Assembly (NCBI GenBank): GCA_030374765.1
Contig: JARGXX010000098.1
Span: 1,302,001 to 1,366,000 of the forward strand
From: Agarophyton chilense
Lineage: Eukaryota > Rhodophyta > Florideophyceae > Gracilariales > Gracilariaceae
Length of the DNA stretch: 64,000 nt
Direction: 5' to 3'
In this document: positions 41,810 through 55,017 of the stretch, in pieces
Layout of the letters: each line of letters begins with the position of its first letter
Position numbering within the stretch: the first letter of the stretch is position 1
Program-made: the position numbers and the translations under genes
Notes under the pieces: generated by a model
What the model was told of the DNA's origin: nothing
Database searches by the model: none
What the model saw: the letters and a program-made list of their open reading frames with translations, nothing else

Positions 41810-42923
41810 TTCACAGTAAGAGCTAAACTTCTCTTTCGAATCGACTGCAGCATCGTCAAAACGATCTGCAATAATAGTCCAGAATAGTTCTCGCATAAAA
41901 ATGGCGTCTAGCTCAGATCGTTTCAAGTCAGCACAAATAGTTCTATACAGGGCACGACGACAACGCTGGTGATCTCTTAACACTACAGAAAGGCGAGCAA
42001 ATTCGTTGAAAGAAAAAATCATGTTCTTAGGGCAAGGTTGATTTTCTTCAGTAGTTCTCTGCTTTTTCTGCCGCATCGCACGCACAAGTAAACGAATAGT
42101 TCTATTTTTCTTTTCTGAGAAAACTTGTTGAATTACAGTTACCATGTCAGGAAAAATCTCCGTAGTGTAAAATTCCTTCAAAGATGTTTCATCCCAATCC
42201 TCGAAACTTTACGAACCTTCGTTTTGTAATAACAATTTTGCAAGTACATTTCCCTTTGCGATAAAGATTTAGACGGAACTTAAGATTCTTTCAATCATTT
42301 GAGGTTTCCATCGGTCCTATATCCGCAACTTCCAAGGTTGATTCACCTCGTAAATTTGCTTCACCGTCCGTGTTAAAGGATACGAATACAAGTGAGTGGC
42401 GCGCTGCAAATCATCAAATTGAATTCCACGAAATACTTCGAATTCTGAGTCACAGGAATGCAGAGGTTTTGTAAAAGATGGGAAGGTCTCGGAAGGCAAT
42501 ATTTCGGACACTGCACATTTGGATTGCACGTTGTTTTCATCAGTTGACCTCGCATTGGTAGAACGACTAATTTGGGAATTTTTTCTCAGGCTCCCGCGAA
42601 CGGCTGGAAAAACGCAGGCAGTGTACTTAGAATCAAACAAAGTTGAAACGTGGACAACGGTGGATATCAGGTCATTAGCTTTTTCGTGAAACTGGAGTCC
42701 GTTGTAAAAGGCAAGCTCTTTGCGAAGAGAGATAATCTACAGATGCTTCCGGGTGAGCCATGTCTTCGACGTTTGGCACGGTTGTGGTCGTATTGGATGA
42801 CGGCGAAAGAAGTGCAGTAGAACTCAAACACATGTAGGATATCGAACGAAGCAGTTCATAACAGATTAACGATCGGAAACCTGCGATTGTCGTCTGGAGA
42901 AGCTGTGGTGCGTTATGGTGCAC
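41810..42923 (-). other. Minus-strand unrecognised frames
   Basis: Frames at 41810-42181 (with 'MKEFYTTEIFPDMVTVIQQV' and 'RALYRTICADLKRSELDAIF'), 42317-42640 and 42675-42923 follow one another on the minus strand. The last part of the first frame runs into SINE sequence and is not part of the original protein. No family was recognised; helical and charged composition only. Confidence 0.3.
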
Positions 42924-43920
42924 TTAGCTCTCCATGATATGCTTGCCATGCAATCTGGCCCCTTCCACATCGTGTGGGTCTGTGACGCCGCCAAAACGAC
43001 CAAATTTCATCACAGAGAAGTCCCTGTGTTGCCTTTTAAGAACCCGGTGAACCCATATGAAGTCCAAAATATAGGCGGATTATAGACCAAACCTGTACAG
43101 AGTCTCCAAAAGCTGTCCTACTTGTGCCCACAAAACTGGCCTTCAACACAGAACAATTTTCTAAAATATTTATTTGTGACCCATAACTGGACCAAAAATA
43201 ACCATAGTGCTGAAGCTAACGCAAATGGGATCCAAATGTAAAAGGGCAAAAAATCAACAGACGCTCCACGGGCACACACAGTTTTGGGGAACACTGTGTT
43301 TCACTTCGGCCATGATTTTATTGGTTTTTTAGGGGAACTAATCGGTAGACATTTGGGACGTCTATTCTTTTCTCTGCATGTTCTAGCCTCCCCTCTCTCT
43401 CTTTCATACCCTACCATCTACCTTTTTCTATAAGTCACTGTTATCGCTTCTGTTCCCTGCATTCTCTTGTCCTTTCTGAGACCACTTAAGCACAGTCAAT
43501 TAAACAGTTTGATCATAGATATGTATCTGGACTGCCGTTCTTCATTTAGAGCTTCCTCACCGTGTCGATTTCGGCGCTTTCTCGACAACAAGAAGACGAG
43601 AAAACAATTTAAGTTTTTGTTGAACGAAAGACAAACGAACCAAGTCCATCTTTGTTAGAAGTGCGTTTTATACTTATCGCATGATCTTCTTCCTGTGCAG
43701 CCCTTTGAGACGGACCCGATTACTCTTGCTCTGAATTAGTGGGAAACTGTCGTGCTGAGATTTGTCTGGCCCGAGGTTGGCACGCTGCAATGCATCGAGC
43801 TGTATTGGAAGTATTTCATTGGGGGTGAATGCACTCTTTGACCTAGACTCTTCTGCAGTCATCTTGCCCAGCTTTGCACCGGCAAGGCCGAAGATAGATT
43901 GATAATAGGCGTCAAAGAGC
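42924..43920. other. Intergenic, no gene recognised
   Basis: Only short frames, including a basic one at 43467-43658. Nothing recognised on either strand. Confidence 0.35.
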
Positions 43921-43927
43921 AAGTGAT

Positions 43928-45976
43928 GTGGCTCTATATGAAAAAGACAAGTCCCATACTGTAACCATTGCGCCAATGGCTCTCAAGCTTAGAACAACTC
44001 TCGCTCTGCTTCAATTTCCGTTGGCCTCCCAGGATCATTTTGATTCCAATATTACATTACGCGCGGAAAAGGTGAGAAACGAACATCTAGAATTAGAAAA
44101 CGAAGGAATTATATCTTTGCATGACATCTTCTTTCGAGTCGGCACTCCTCAAAAGTTCCATTTGGGTATCTAACTGGACATAATGGTGAGAGGCGATGAC
44201 AAATGCGTTTTTGCTCTAAAAATGAAGGAGCAGTATGCAGATCAAGGCGAAGTTATGGCTGCTGCAAGAGTGACTGTGAACTTTGCTCCAGAGCGCGAGA
44301 CGCGCGTGCCTGTCTGGATCAGGGCAGTCGTTTCTACCGCCATATTTGCACATCGTTCGCCCTTGAGCAAGAAAATCAAGCTGCAAACACCAGGCGTCGG
44401 AAATGAAAACCGTATAGAGAGTGAACCACCTCGACGCGAAATCAAACTTTCCATAGCGTATGAAAGCGGCAGGCTCCGAATGTGCCTTGTTTCCATCCGG
44501 TTCAAAGTGCACCTAAGTTCTATGGTGTCTCCTACGTTCTTACGGGCAGCTTACTTGCGCTCTATATCAGCTATTGCTTCAGACAAGATCGGATGTCTTT
44601 TTAGCGTTAAAGTTGAACATGCTTGGCCGTCTGAAGTGGAGAGAGTGGAATTCGACATCACAAAGCTCATTGTCACATCTAAACATGGATAAAAACCTAT
44701 GCTGTTACCTTTCCCAGTCATCCCGATGGAAATCAAGCGCGGCGACATGCGACCTTCACAAAACACTTTGCAAATCAACGACACTGCAACATTTTTCGTG
44801 TACTTGGTGCGTGATCGTAACATGAAGAACGATTGCGAGCACCACGAAAACAGTGTCGCACAGTCGGTGTCCTCTAATCCGTGGGAAACGCATTTCGCAT
44901 ATTTGAATAACGAAGGAAGTACAAATAAAGACGAGAATGATGTCGACAACGTAAGATTCGACGCCCAGGAACTGCTGCACGCCATGAAATATACACACAG
45001 AGATGATGATAAATGGGATGGAAAAGCCGTCACGCTTTTTGTCGTCTGCCCCAAGCATTACTAACATATGGGCAGGCATAGAAACGCACATGATCGATTG
45101 GACAGATTGTACGTGACCCTTGGCTAGCAGACAAATAAATACAACGAAGGAGACCTACCAATTCAATCAATCGATCCTCTTCGATGGATGAAAGAGAGCA
45201 AGACACATGAACCTGGAAACTACAGTGCGTCAACGGCACAGGACGACGTACCCGATTTGAATCCAAACGAAATGCAAGACGTCGTTGAAGTCATTGGCGC
45301 GTGGCGGATCAAGGAGTACGGAAATGATTTTGTGCAAGTGCGCCTGTCTCATCCCCTAAAAGTTGAACATGATTTCTTTTGAAGCACCATTGAGGAAGAA
45401 GTTGAATCCGTGGGTGACCAGAACCCGGGGGTCGCGTACCCTGCTGTTGTCCTTGTTGATGTGGTCGTCAAAAATGTTTCTAGCGGAGTCCTGGACGTTG
45501 TGTTTGATGATCCTACGGAGGGTTGGGTGGCTAACGGGGATCGTAGTCCGTACAAAACGGTTGATGTTTCGATGTCCTTGAGAGAAATTGCTCCGGGGGC
45601 AGAACGCACAATATGCTTGACGGCAGCGGTGATCAGCCCGGGTCGATATAATATGTGTAGGTTTACCATGCTTAACCAGACAAGCAGCTTTGTTCCGAAC
45701 AGAAGAAGGCAACCAATTGCTGTCAGACCATCGTTTATGACCGTCGAGGTGGTTGAAAATCATAATTTCTACCAGGAGGATCTCCTAGAAGAGCAAACAG
45801 AGATTGCTCCGCTTCGACGCAGCTCAACAAGGATGAGTGTTGTGTTAGACGGAAGGTCAACAAGACAGATGAGTACCCGGATAGAAGACAAAACTGGTTT
45901 GGAAACAAGGAAATCTGACAAGGAAGTGAGGGCCCACGCAGTGGTTGTAAATGAAGGAGATGACAACGTTAAATAA
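43928..45976 (+). pseudogene. Possible TRAPPC8/Trs85-like trafficking protein, C-terminal part, decayed
   Basis: Four plus-strand frames follow one another (43928-44173, 44183-44692, 44699-45064, 45188-45976), separated by single stops or shifts. The last two contain 'WRIKEYGNDFVQVRLSHPL', 'LKVEHDF', 'PAVVLVDVVVKNVSSGVLDV' and 'LTAAVISPGRYNMCRFTM'. This order recalls the beta-sandwich C-terminus of TRAPPC8: a basic 'H-P-x-x-V-x-H-D-F' segment, a 'V-x-V-x-V-x-N-x-S' strand and a final 'PG-x-Y-N/D-L' strand. TRAPP complexes tether vesicles at the Golgi and in autophagy. The match is by pattern only; TRAPPC9, TRAPPC10 or an unrelated immunoglobulin-fold protein is possible. The stops indicate decay. 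Confidence 0.35.
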
Positions 45977-46330
45977 AGGTCCGTTGGTGGCTGCGAAGAA
46001 GCTGATGGACAGGGACGGTGCGAGAAAGGTGGCAAACGGGAACGGAATGAGAACGACATTTCACCAGCGGGAACCAAAACCGGTGAGGTGATACGAACAC
46101 GGTCGGAAGAAAAATCGGCACAAATGCTGTCAGAACTGGAGAACGATGCTTTTTGGAATGATGCAGGCGCAGATAAAGATTAATAGAACGTGCCTGTCGG
46201 TGAACTGTACGTATGTCTGTTTCTTTAAATGAACTCGTTGTGTATAGTAGGGTGAACAAGGTTAAGTGAATTGAAAAACGTAGCTAGATACAAGACATTT
46301 ACCTCTTCGGTGCATCGCTTCGTCTCTTAT

Positions 46331-47146
46331 CTACAGTCTAAACCACCCTTTTTCTAAGAAAAGAACTTGCCACAGCATAGAGTTGCAGGCGCTATCACCT
46401 GCAAACACAATCATGAGACTTATGTGTTGTGATTGGACCTTTGTCGGCAGCGATGAATCGGTTTTTTGTTTTTTAATGGACTTGTAAGACTTGGAGTAAT
46501 AGCGCAAGAACAATGCAAGGTAGGAAGAGTTTTTAGGTGCAATGATGGGAAGGCACGGCAAACCAGTACAGCCGCCCTTTTTGGCATATTTCCAGGCGAA
46601 TGGTATCGAACACGGAAGGCCGGTTAGAAACTCAAAATTTTGCGCAAGGGTGATGAGTCGTTTCAAATGCTTCTTCACACCTGCCAGGCTGCATGAAAAG
46701 TATTTGTACATGAATTCGTGCACAAAGGTATTAAACCAAAGCCCATAAAAGCCGACGGTGACCCCGTACTCCAACTATGCCAACACGGAGAAGATGACTG
46801 TGGAATGGTGCAACTCGTGATGTAAAGAAAAAGTTTTGTTACGCATGGCGAGGAACAAGATGTCTAAGGGCTTGTGGGATAGAAAATGTAAAACATCGTT
46901 AGGATGGGAGCTGTAACGGCGGGTTGCATTGGCTTGAAGAAGGTTGGGTGCCATGTTTACCCCTGGATACAGAAAAAATTCGTCGAGGGCGTGAACATTT
47001 ATGGAGGTAGATGCCACGGCCAAAGTGCGAGAAAGCACGATTGCGACGATTCGAACCAACTGCGAGTCCCGAAGAGTAACGCGACGCCGGCCGGCGACAT
47101 TGAAAAAGACGTGATACACGAGGATGATACACAGAACAATGCGCAA
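46331..47146 (-). pseudogene. ELO-family very-long-chain fatty acid elongase, one in-frame stop
   Basis: ELO proteins are ER membrane 3-ketoacyl-CoA synthases. Reading down from ATG 47146 there are hydrophobic segments, then 'SHKPLDILFLAMRNKTFSLH' and 'HELHHSTVIFSVLA', containing the catalytic HxxHH box. A TAG (46775-46777) follows, then 'LEYGVTVGFYGLWFNTFVHE' and 'FMYKYFSCSLAG' (the family's N-x-x-VH-x-x-MY-x-YY block) and a further membrane helix. The frame ends at 46331. Total length of about 271 codons fits the family (270-300). The TAG is the only lesion, in the loop after the histidine box, so decay is recent or the base is a sequencing error. Confidence 0.78.
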
Positions 47147-47149
47147 ATC

Positions 47150-48911
47150 TGACAGAAGCGGCTCTAGAGACGGCTATCGAGAGCTCGCCAGAGGGTTTGA
47201 AAACAAATTTACAGATGTGCTCCAGCTCGTGGCGCTGGTCCAACCCATTTCAAACGCCGCCAGAGCATTATACAAACAGGATGAGCTCTTGTATAGCGTT
47301 GAACTCTGCAGAGAGGTGGGTGAAATGCGGGGTAGGGAACTAGCGCTGGCGTGGTCAACACTAGAAAGTATTCTGATTTACATTTCCGCTAGTTCATTCG
47401 GCAGCAAATTCGGATCTGAGGGTCACGGCGTCCAACCGGTGGGTTATTTCCAGCCATAACTATACCTTTCGAAATGATATCCTTAAGAGGGGAAGGGTAG
47501 AGTGTTCACTGTGCCTCAGCTCGCAGCTATTACGCTTCGTCTGGACAATCAGTACTACATAGGAAGTCTTGGAGGTTTAATTCACGTTATTAGAACCGAC
47601 CTCAGAAATCAATTGAACGGTTTCTGCAAGTCCAATAAGGTGGGCAAATCCAGAAGCGTCCTTGGTGCTTCGTTCAAATCCGCTGAAAGCAATAAAGTCA
47701 GACAATATGCCTCGACTAGCATTTTGTGCAGGGGAACAAAGCTACTCTAATTCACTCGCGGTTGGCACAATGGTGATATTGTCTATTGTCGCTATGCAAA
47801 ATACGAAGAGAATCTGTCTCACTCGCGTCAAGACCGTCATCAGCGGTTTTCCTGCGTCGAACTTCGACCATCTGGTTAACTGCCTTTCAATCGAAGTAAA
47901 GGTAGTCTCCTCATTAGTGTCGATGGTTGCACGAATGCTGGTCTTAGCAAAAAAAGAGATTCGCTCGGTGGTGTTTCAGATTTTTCATCGTGAAGTGCTG
48001 TTCTTTGGACACCAATTATGAAGAGGATCTTCAAAGGAAGTATTGGCTATAATCAATCTATTGACCCAGGAAGAGCCAGCAAAGTTCATGGTGACGTTTC
48101 TGTCTACACTGATGGTCTATCGAACTCTTTATCTATTGCTCGTCATCCAAATGTTCATATTTATGCCACCGACGACGGGCCAATGCCATATTTGACGCTC
48201 TTGGTATGGGGTGCGGGAAAGAAGGTACCATTTCTACGGGACGTGATACACTAAAGAAGCTGAAGAGAGGTGAATTCTGCGGAAAGTCGAACAGAAACCG
48301 TGGAAAAAATGACAGTAGACATTGAAGAAACTGATCTCCGCAACTGAATGAAGGTGGATTCGATGAAGCCATGGCCAAGATGAAGTCGAAGATCATCAGT
48401 CTTGTTGAATACAATGCGAATAGTTTCGGTTCTCAAATGAAAGGAGAACTTTTGCTTACCAAGTTTGCCGCGTCGGGCAGTAGAAAAGCTTACAGGATTC
48501 AGCTGAACGGTAACGGAAACGTGAACTCGATATTCAACCTCGCTTTCCAGTCTGGTCTTTGGGCTGTTTTGTCTCCGACGGGTCGAATTGTGATGCAAAG
48601 AGTATACCAAGGAAGTATTACTGTATTGCTTCCGAACGAACGGAACCCTGGACGTGGTGGTGACCAGCGTAAATCCGTTTCGCCGTCCCAAACGCGGAGG
48701 CAGTAGGGTTATGACCACGGGATGGAAGCTTAGCTCTCCTTTGAGTATTACGATGGGCGGAGGAGCTTGTACGAACGTAAAAGACAAGAAGGGTGGGCCC
48801 AGCGTGACCTGCACGGTATCCAGAGGTTCTGTAAAAGCGGCCGTTGTAGTGAAACGTTTTGGAAAGCAATCGAAGAGCTTCGGATATGAATATATGTATA
48901 TTAATTTGTAG
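47150..48911 (+). pseudogene. Fragmented unrecognised gene(s)
   Basis: Successive plus-strand frames at 47124-47459, 47502-47750, 47662-48021, 48018-48254, 48371-48706 and 48654-48911 are separated by shifts. They include 'LAAITLRLDNQYYIGSLGGL', 'VHGDVSVYTDGLSNSLSIAR', 'NVNSIFNLAFQSGLWAVLSP' and 'TCTVSRGSVKAAVVVKRFGK'. The run of same-strand frames looks like one decayed protein. No family was recognised. The first of them overlaps the ELO start on the opposite strand. Confidence 0.3.
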
Positions 48912-51900
48912 TCTGTAATAATTCATGAGGCTCGTTCTTTTCCTTTATGAGAGAGCCTTAATAAATTGTATCGATGTCATGACGCTCGCATACAAGAGTG
49001 CATAAAACGTTCAGATGGTGTTAGTGTTAGCGAATAGCCCCGAAACAGCCGAGAGCGACCAGTGCGCAGATATCAGGCAGGATTTAAGGGAACGAGAACA
49101 AAAAGTGGATGCTTTGCCACAAGCCACTTTTGATAACTAGCGCAATTACGGAAATGCAGGTGGACAAGAGATTTGTGTAGAACACGAGGCCGTAGCTGGG
49201 TCTGTGGAATTGTTCGAAATGGGACTAATGATGCTTTGATGCCACGGTGTCATAAGTCCAATTGAACAACATGAGTATGATTCCGAACGGTATGTCGGTA
49301 TCAGCCGACGACAAGTGCTTTGCACATGCATTTCCCGACTTGATCCTGGTAGCATATTCGTCCAAAAATACGCCAAATACAGCAACAACCTCCTCATAAG
49401 TGCATTGCCTGCCCGGCCACAACTTCAGAATGAGCAAAACCGGCAGCATCTTGCCACACTTTCCAATGATGACGGTCGAAAGGAACACCGATTCAACACC
49501 TCTTACTGGCAAGATATGGTAATTGTATTAGACACAGACACATATACGTAGTTGGTCAACGGCGCCGCCGCTTTCAGATGTGACGACTCACTGCGATCAT
49601 ACACCAAAACCACAGCCATAAGCGCAATCAGCACACGAAACAGACGAAGGTGCCATATAGGAGTGCGCCACAATCGTCTCCTGTAACAGCGAGTAAACTG
49701 GCAAACTCATCATAATGCAAAGCGCGCAGAAAATACTGCTGAACGCTGTTTGGACAGCGAGCCGGGCAGAGAGATGTCGTATTTGGGCGACGGCTCGCCG
49801 GCGTCAGGCAGACAAGGCGAAAGCGCCACATTTCTCGATAGCGCTGGCAAGTGGCACGGTGGTCATGGCTGCGAAAGCTGCCAACAGTTTTTAGAGTTGC
49901 CAGCTGGTTGGATGGGGGGTAAGGAAAAGTGTTAGAGGAGGAAGCACCCGGTTTCATTGGGGTGCGGCGGGGCTTGGCCAGGACCCTAGACGGTGGGTGG
50001 TGGCGGGGTAGTTGTTACTGGCGCCGGCGCACGCGCATGGAGCAGGGGCGCTGGTGGTGCGGGGAGCTGCGCGACATAGTCTCGTTTCGGCGGTTAAGAA
50101 AAATTCTCTTACGACTATCGATTTCTGGATCAGGCGAATTCCTCAGGAAATCCGTTAATCTTCTAGATTCTTCTACTCCACTCTCTTGAGTACAACAAGG
50201 GTTTGAGCTCAGGATCCTCGGTGTCCGCTTTCAGTCCGTTACGTTTAAAAACCGTCCCCACCTTCCTATTACCACTTCATTATCAGGTGGCGACAGTGGG
50301 AAGTGCGTCTTGATTTTCTCGACGTGCGTTGAAGATATCTTGGCATTCATGTGCCGGGAGGGAGGTCCCCCGCTATTAGGGGGGGCCAAAGTGTTTCAGT
50401 ACATAAATTCGTTACGCTCTAGCTTTCTGTTGACACGTATTACATCAAGCAACAAATATTCTCCGATAGAGAAATATGTCACCTTGAGTGATCTGCACAT
50501 CACCGTGCCAGGCTCTCGATTTTGTATTAGAACCGCCGGCGGCGCCCTTCGCCGAACTTTACCGAACATAAGCCGGAAAAAGGCCATTCAATGAGGTGTA
50601 CGAAGGTACCCATCTATGCTTGACGCGCAAGGCGCGCTGCAGAAACCGGCGGCACACCCCTCTGTCAGACGGTATGACGCGCACAGCGTAAAACAGTTTT
50701 TGGCATCAACGACAGGTTAATATGCCGCTCACCCACAACTGAGAACTGCCGTTGGTTCAATGCGGTCTTTACCTCCCATCAACTTTCGCCTTATCGCTTT
50801 CGCTCATTCTGCCTCGCAACGATACTTGCCGACGCTGCCGGTAGCCGTTTGCCGCGCGCTCCCTGTCGTCTGCTTTCCTCGTCTCCCCTATTTAGAACTC
50901 CCGATCGTTGTCATTAGAGCGCTGAGAGCGCGGCTGCCCACGATCAAAACATGCAGCTTTGCAAACTTTCTTTTTGAATGCTGTGCACCAACTTCTCGTT
51001 TCAACGCGCAGCAGACGTGGCCGAAGCCCCACATTTTTTCTTTAGCACAGACATCCCAATAATCTTGGTATGCCTCGCAACCAAACATGCCTTCGACTAC
51101 CTCTGCGTAGTCGAATGGCTTCGTAGTGCAAACGAAGCCTTGCCAATTTCGCTTTAGGCTTCTATATCTATTCTGCCAAACCATACTGGCCTGCGCCCGA
51201 AGGTGCTTTTAACTTGTATTCTTCCAGCCCTCAACAAACCTATCCATCCACTGCCGGCTCCCCCTGCCTAACAACAATTAGGTCCTGCACCCCACCCACG
51301 GCAGAGCCTTCGTACTAAAAACCTCAACAACCGAACACCGCCCAGCGTAACACAGCAACACCATCTGTTACACTCTCCCCCCTTCCAAAAACTTTGACAA
51401 TAACAATCTCAGGCACAAGCGTTACAGAACGGCATGGTGTTTGTGTTTGCGAACATGAAGCAAATGGCCACCGGCTGAGGCGCTCCACCCGCCACGTTGA
51501 ACCTCAACTGTTTTAGACCCTTGTCTTAGCTGCAATATGTTAAGAAAATCAACTATTTGGTCAGATTCAAGAACCTGTGAGCAGCTTTGTGAAGCATCCA
51601 AAATATTTCCTTGCTGTCAATCACAAGTACCTGTAATGATACTGTCGTTGTTGCTTGCTCCGTTTAGGAATCGAGCTTGGGCCAGACAGAGGGGAAAGGA
51701 TGCCGCGCATTTCGTCGTTTCCGGCACTGATGGCACTACAACATATCTTCCTCCTCACGATGAGAGCAGTGTGCCAGATGTATTCATACCAATCATTTCC
51801 ATTCTTACTTGAGTTCTTTTTGATAGGGTTTGTTTTCGATGTTCAAGAAAAGTTAAAAGCAGAGATTTTGGCTCCCTACTTTTGGAGGGGAATGGGTGTT

Positions 51901-52161
51901 CTTACTCTGACAGTTCTCATCATCAAGCTCGGCTTTTGTCTAACTCCGAGGCTAGATGCTATTGACTACTGAGAACTACTTGCTGATGATCAACATGATC
52001 TTTTTTTGTATTTTATGTACAAATACGGAAGATATTTGGGTGCAGAAATTGGTAAACTACTGTGGAAGCACGAAAGGTTCTATTACTTTCACATCACACG
52101 GTAAAACATTAAGAAGTTACTCTAGTATAATTTCATTCGAGATATTCATATTGAAATTCAT
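48912..52161. other. Largely empty; small minus-strand membrane-like frames
   Basis: A minus-strand series at 49146-49957 has hydrophobic stretches, for example 'KMLPVLLILKLW' and 'FGIILMLFNWTY', but is broken and not recognised. Other frames (50310-50594 +, 50760-51062 +, 51537-51972 +) have no domain. No RNA gene or repeat was seen. Confidence 0.3.
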
Positions 52162-53719
52162 TCAGTTTTTGACTTCTGTGCCATGCAGAAGGTGGTGTCT
52201 GTGCAGTTTTCTTTGTATATCAATGAAGTATCTTCTTCCAGATATGTCCATGAAGCCAACAACTGCTTGTAAACACGACACATGTTTGGTGGTTCGTTTC
52301 CCAATACGTAAGTCGTCAGAGTAAATGAGCGTTCGTTTGTGGTTGTACTTCAGCCCATACTGCCAACAAATATCTATGAGTACAGTGCTCACAGTGGCAG
52401 TGCGGTCAACAAAATCCACTTGAATATCGCAGCCCCTTATTGATATGATCATTCGATAGTAAATTGTTTTTCGGTGTGATAAGTTCGTTTCTGCTTCACG
52501 GCTTGGTAAAGTTTTTGATTCATCATCTTCACCCGAAGAGGTGAAAAAAGCAGAAACACAAAGTTTTTGGCATGCATCTTTTGAACTCCGTTTTCCGTAC
52601 CTGTAACTATCCTCTGATTCTAATGCAAACTTTTCAAATTCATTAGATACAACGACCTTTTCGTATCTCTTTGGCTTCATGATTGTGCACGAACAAAACC
52701 AATCGAAGTTGTTCTTTAAAAGCGAACCACAGCAGCAATTTGAACTGCACAGAGGTTCAGTTCTGTCCCAGTCCCAACGCCACGGGCACCGCTGTCGTAC
52801 TTTTCTATTCTACTACCGCCGAAGCCCATTGACTCAATATTGGATAGTATACTCTTCTTCTGCATAGAACTGGTCGGTGGTATACCGTCGTTCATGATTC
52901 TCAAAGGGAAAGTAGTATTGTTCTTGTTAAACAAGTGAGATGTTAGATTCGTTCTTGTTTGAACTCATCGCGCTATCTCAACCACGAGTCATTACGCCAA
53001 AAACTGCGAAGACACCGAGAGAAGACCACATTGTTGCAGAAGGTCAGTGGGGTGGAATATTGTATGGGTGCTGGGAGTGGAACAGAATGAAAAATGTTCT
53101 TTTCTCTAGAACACCTCATGGAATAATGCGTAGAGACTGTCTACAGTTTTTCTCAGAAAAGAACAGATATCAGTGCTGCAGTCATAATCGAATACCGTTA
53201 CCACCATATCACTTCTCTTCTTCAACAACTGAAGAAAATTCTTTTGAACTTTATACCTATGAAGAAATGGAAGTAGATAAAATTCTTCATTTCTCTTAAA
53301 GTACTCAAACTTTAATCTGGAAATTGTTTCCAGGAAAAACGGTGATCTACCCCACGACGAGGGTATTGTACTTGCATATATTTGAAGAGCATTGTTGATC
53401 TGGACTATTGTGTTGTTCGGAAGAACAGAGTCAGGAACGACTTCCAGTTTCACTAGGTTCTTCACCCAGCCGAGAAGTACGAGATGCATGACATCGTATG
53501 GTACAGAAAAAGGGACGCTTTGGTCTGGAGGTAGAACTGGTACACGCCTCTAAGACGCCAGTCGTTGCGACCATCGTCGAGGATCATGCGTCTAACCATA
53601 AGTGGCACCTGAAAAAAGCATTTGTTTTTAACCAGGGTGTGTTGAATCTCCGTGTTGGTGTACTTGCCATGCTTGTAAGATGACACGACCAAGGGGAAAA
53701 CTTCTTCTGCAGCCGGCAC
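52162..53719 (-). pseudogene. Tnp2-type (CACTA/Plavaka-like) transposase remnant, second copy
   Basis: On the minus strand the sequence passes through 'DWRLRGVYQFYLQTKASLF', shifts frame, and reads 'PYDVMHLVLLGWVKNLVKL', the family's D-x-MH-x-x-L-G block near the second catalytic Asp. 'IPSSWGRSPFFLETISRLKF' and 'EYFKRNEEFYLLPF' follow. A C-terminal charged frame (52162-52680, starting 'MKPKRYEKVVVSNEFEKF') is in the same direction and probably the protein's end. Stops and shifts break the protein. The central motifs match those at 1390-2134, so one family has at least two copies here. Ends were not found. Confidence 0.5.
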
Positions 53720-55017
53720 AGAGCCTCAGTTCTGCAGTTCGAAGCGGACCATCGTGCAAGAGATAAATTGAAAAGATGGTCGAATAGTCGGCGGAAAAAG
53801 CGGGGGCGGAGAAAGAGGCGTAGAGCGTGGGTGGTTGAACAAGGAGGGGTTTTCATTTTTGAGTTTTAGTGTGGGGCTTTAGTTGTGGACGGGCGTCTTG
53901 GTTGAAGGCGTCATTGGTGAGTATGGTTCCAACAGCGGAGCTGTTTAGGCGTTTGTGCAATGAAAAAGTCCTGGGGTTTAGCGGGTGCGTTTTGGTCGAA
54001 GCCGTTCTTCAATTTAATACGATACCGCCGCGGGCGAAACAAACCAAAACAACAAAGACCGCTACCACAACCATGAAGAATAGATCGACGGGTGTTGAAA
54101 AGTGCAACGGACGGCAGAAGAGCGACGGGCAACATCTTAAATACGGTCGTAGTCGGTTTACGTTAGATGCAGTTGGGTGAACAGAGGGGGTATTTCCTGC
54201 ATCCAGATTTTTTCAATTGGGAACTACGGCTTATAATTTGCATCTGCGTTGTTAATTTGCAATATTTCTTGTCACTTTTGGGATGCAAATTATGAGCCGT
54301 TATTTGCAGTTTACAAAAACTGCCTGCAGGCAACCCAAAAAACAACTACATCTACATAGAGGGACACTGAAAGCGCTAGAACGCACCACGACGCAACTGC
54401 GCTTGGATGCCGCGTCCCAACTGTGCTTGGATGCCACGACGCTGAACATTGGTACAGCGAATCATGATGAGGATGGCGATTGTTGTGCAACATGTGTGCG
54501 CTGTACGCAGTGTGGTTATTGTATATATGGGTCACGAAGGGCACCTAAGCCATGTATCACGTGTTTTACATTTTTGGACAAGTGCTACCAACCAGCGCAT
54601 GTGCATCGGTGGCAGCGTTACTTCAAATTTCATCCCCCATTCCGAACTGTTCAGTACCCTACGTCTGAGAGTGTATGTGTGTGTGTCGGCTTCCGCATCG
54701 CGCCCGAATGATATGGCGGCGTCGACGTGACAAAAAGCGCGCTTGTTACGCCCATGTTTCAACATCTCGAAACCACCAGTGTGCGCGCAGTGGTGCGAAC
54801 GATGGTGATGTGATTGCTATTTGCAAAATAAAAACTGAACATTCTATCAGAATGTCGCTGTCGAGTTCTGCAGTGGATTCAAAACGTGCAGCCGGCTATT
54901 GGGGCGGCAATGCATGGCACTAGGCACGCACGCACTGATGTGCGGGGGAGGGTTGGGCACTTGGCTTTGACATTAAAATTGTATTGGGGTTATAGGGACA
55001 GTCGGGGGTGTCGGGCG
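53720..55017. other. No gene recognised
   Basis: Short frames only, some Cys-rich (54283-54711) through repeated TG/GT composition. It contains the hairpin described separately. The sequence up to 55017 is the 5' flank of the truncated Penelope copy. Confidence 0.35.
54227..54299. repeat. 18-bp inverted repeat (hairpin)
   Basis: CGGCTTATAATTTGCATC at 54227-54244 is the reverse complement of 54282-54299 with one mismatch, separated by 37 bp that itself contains GTTAATTTGCAATA. Could be a small MITE or a transcript hairpin. Confidence 0.55.
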
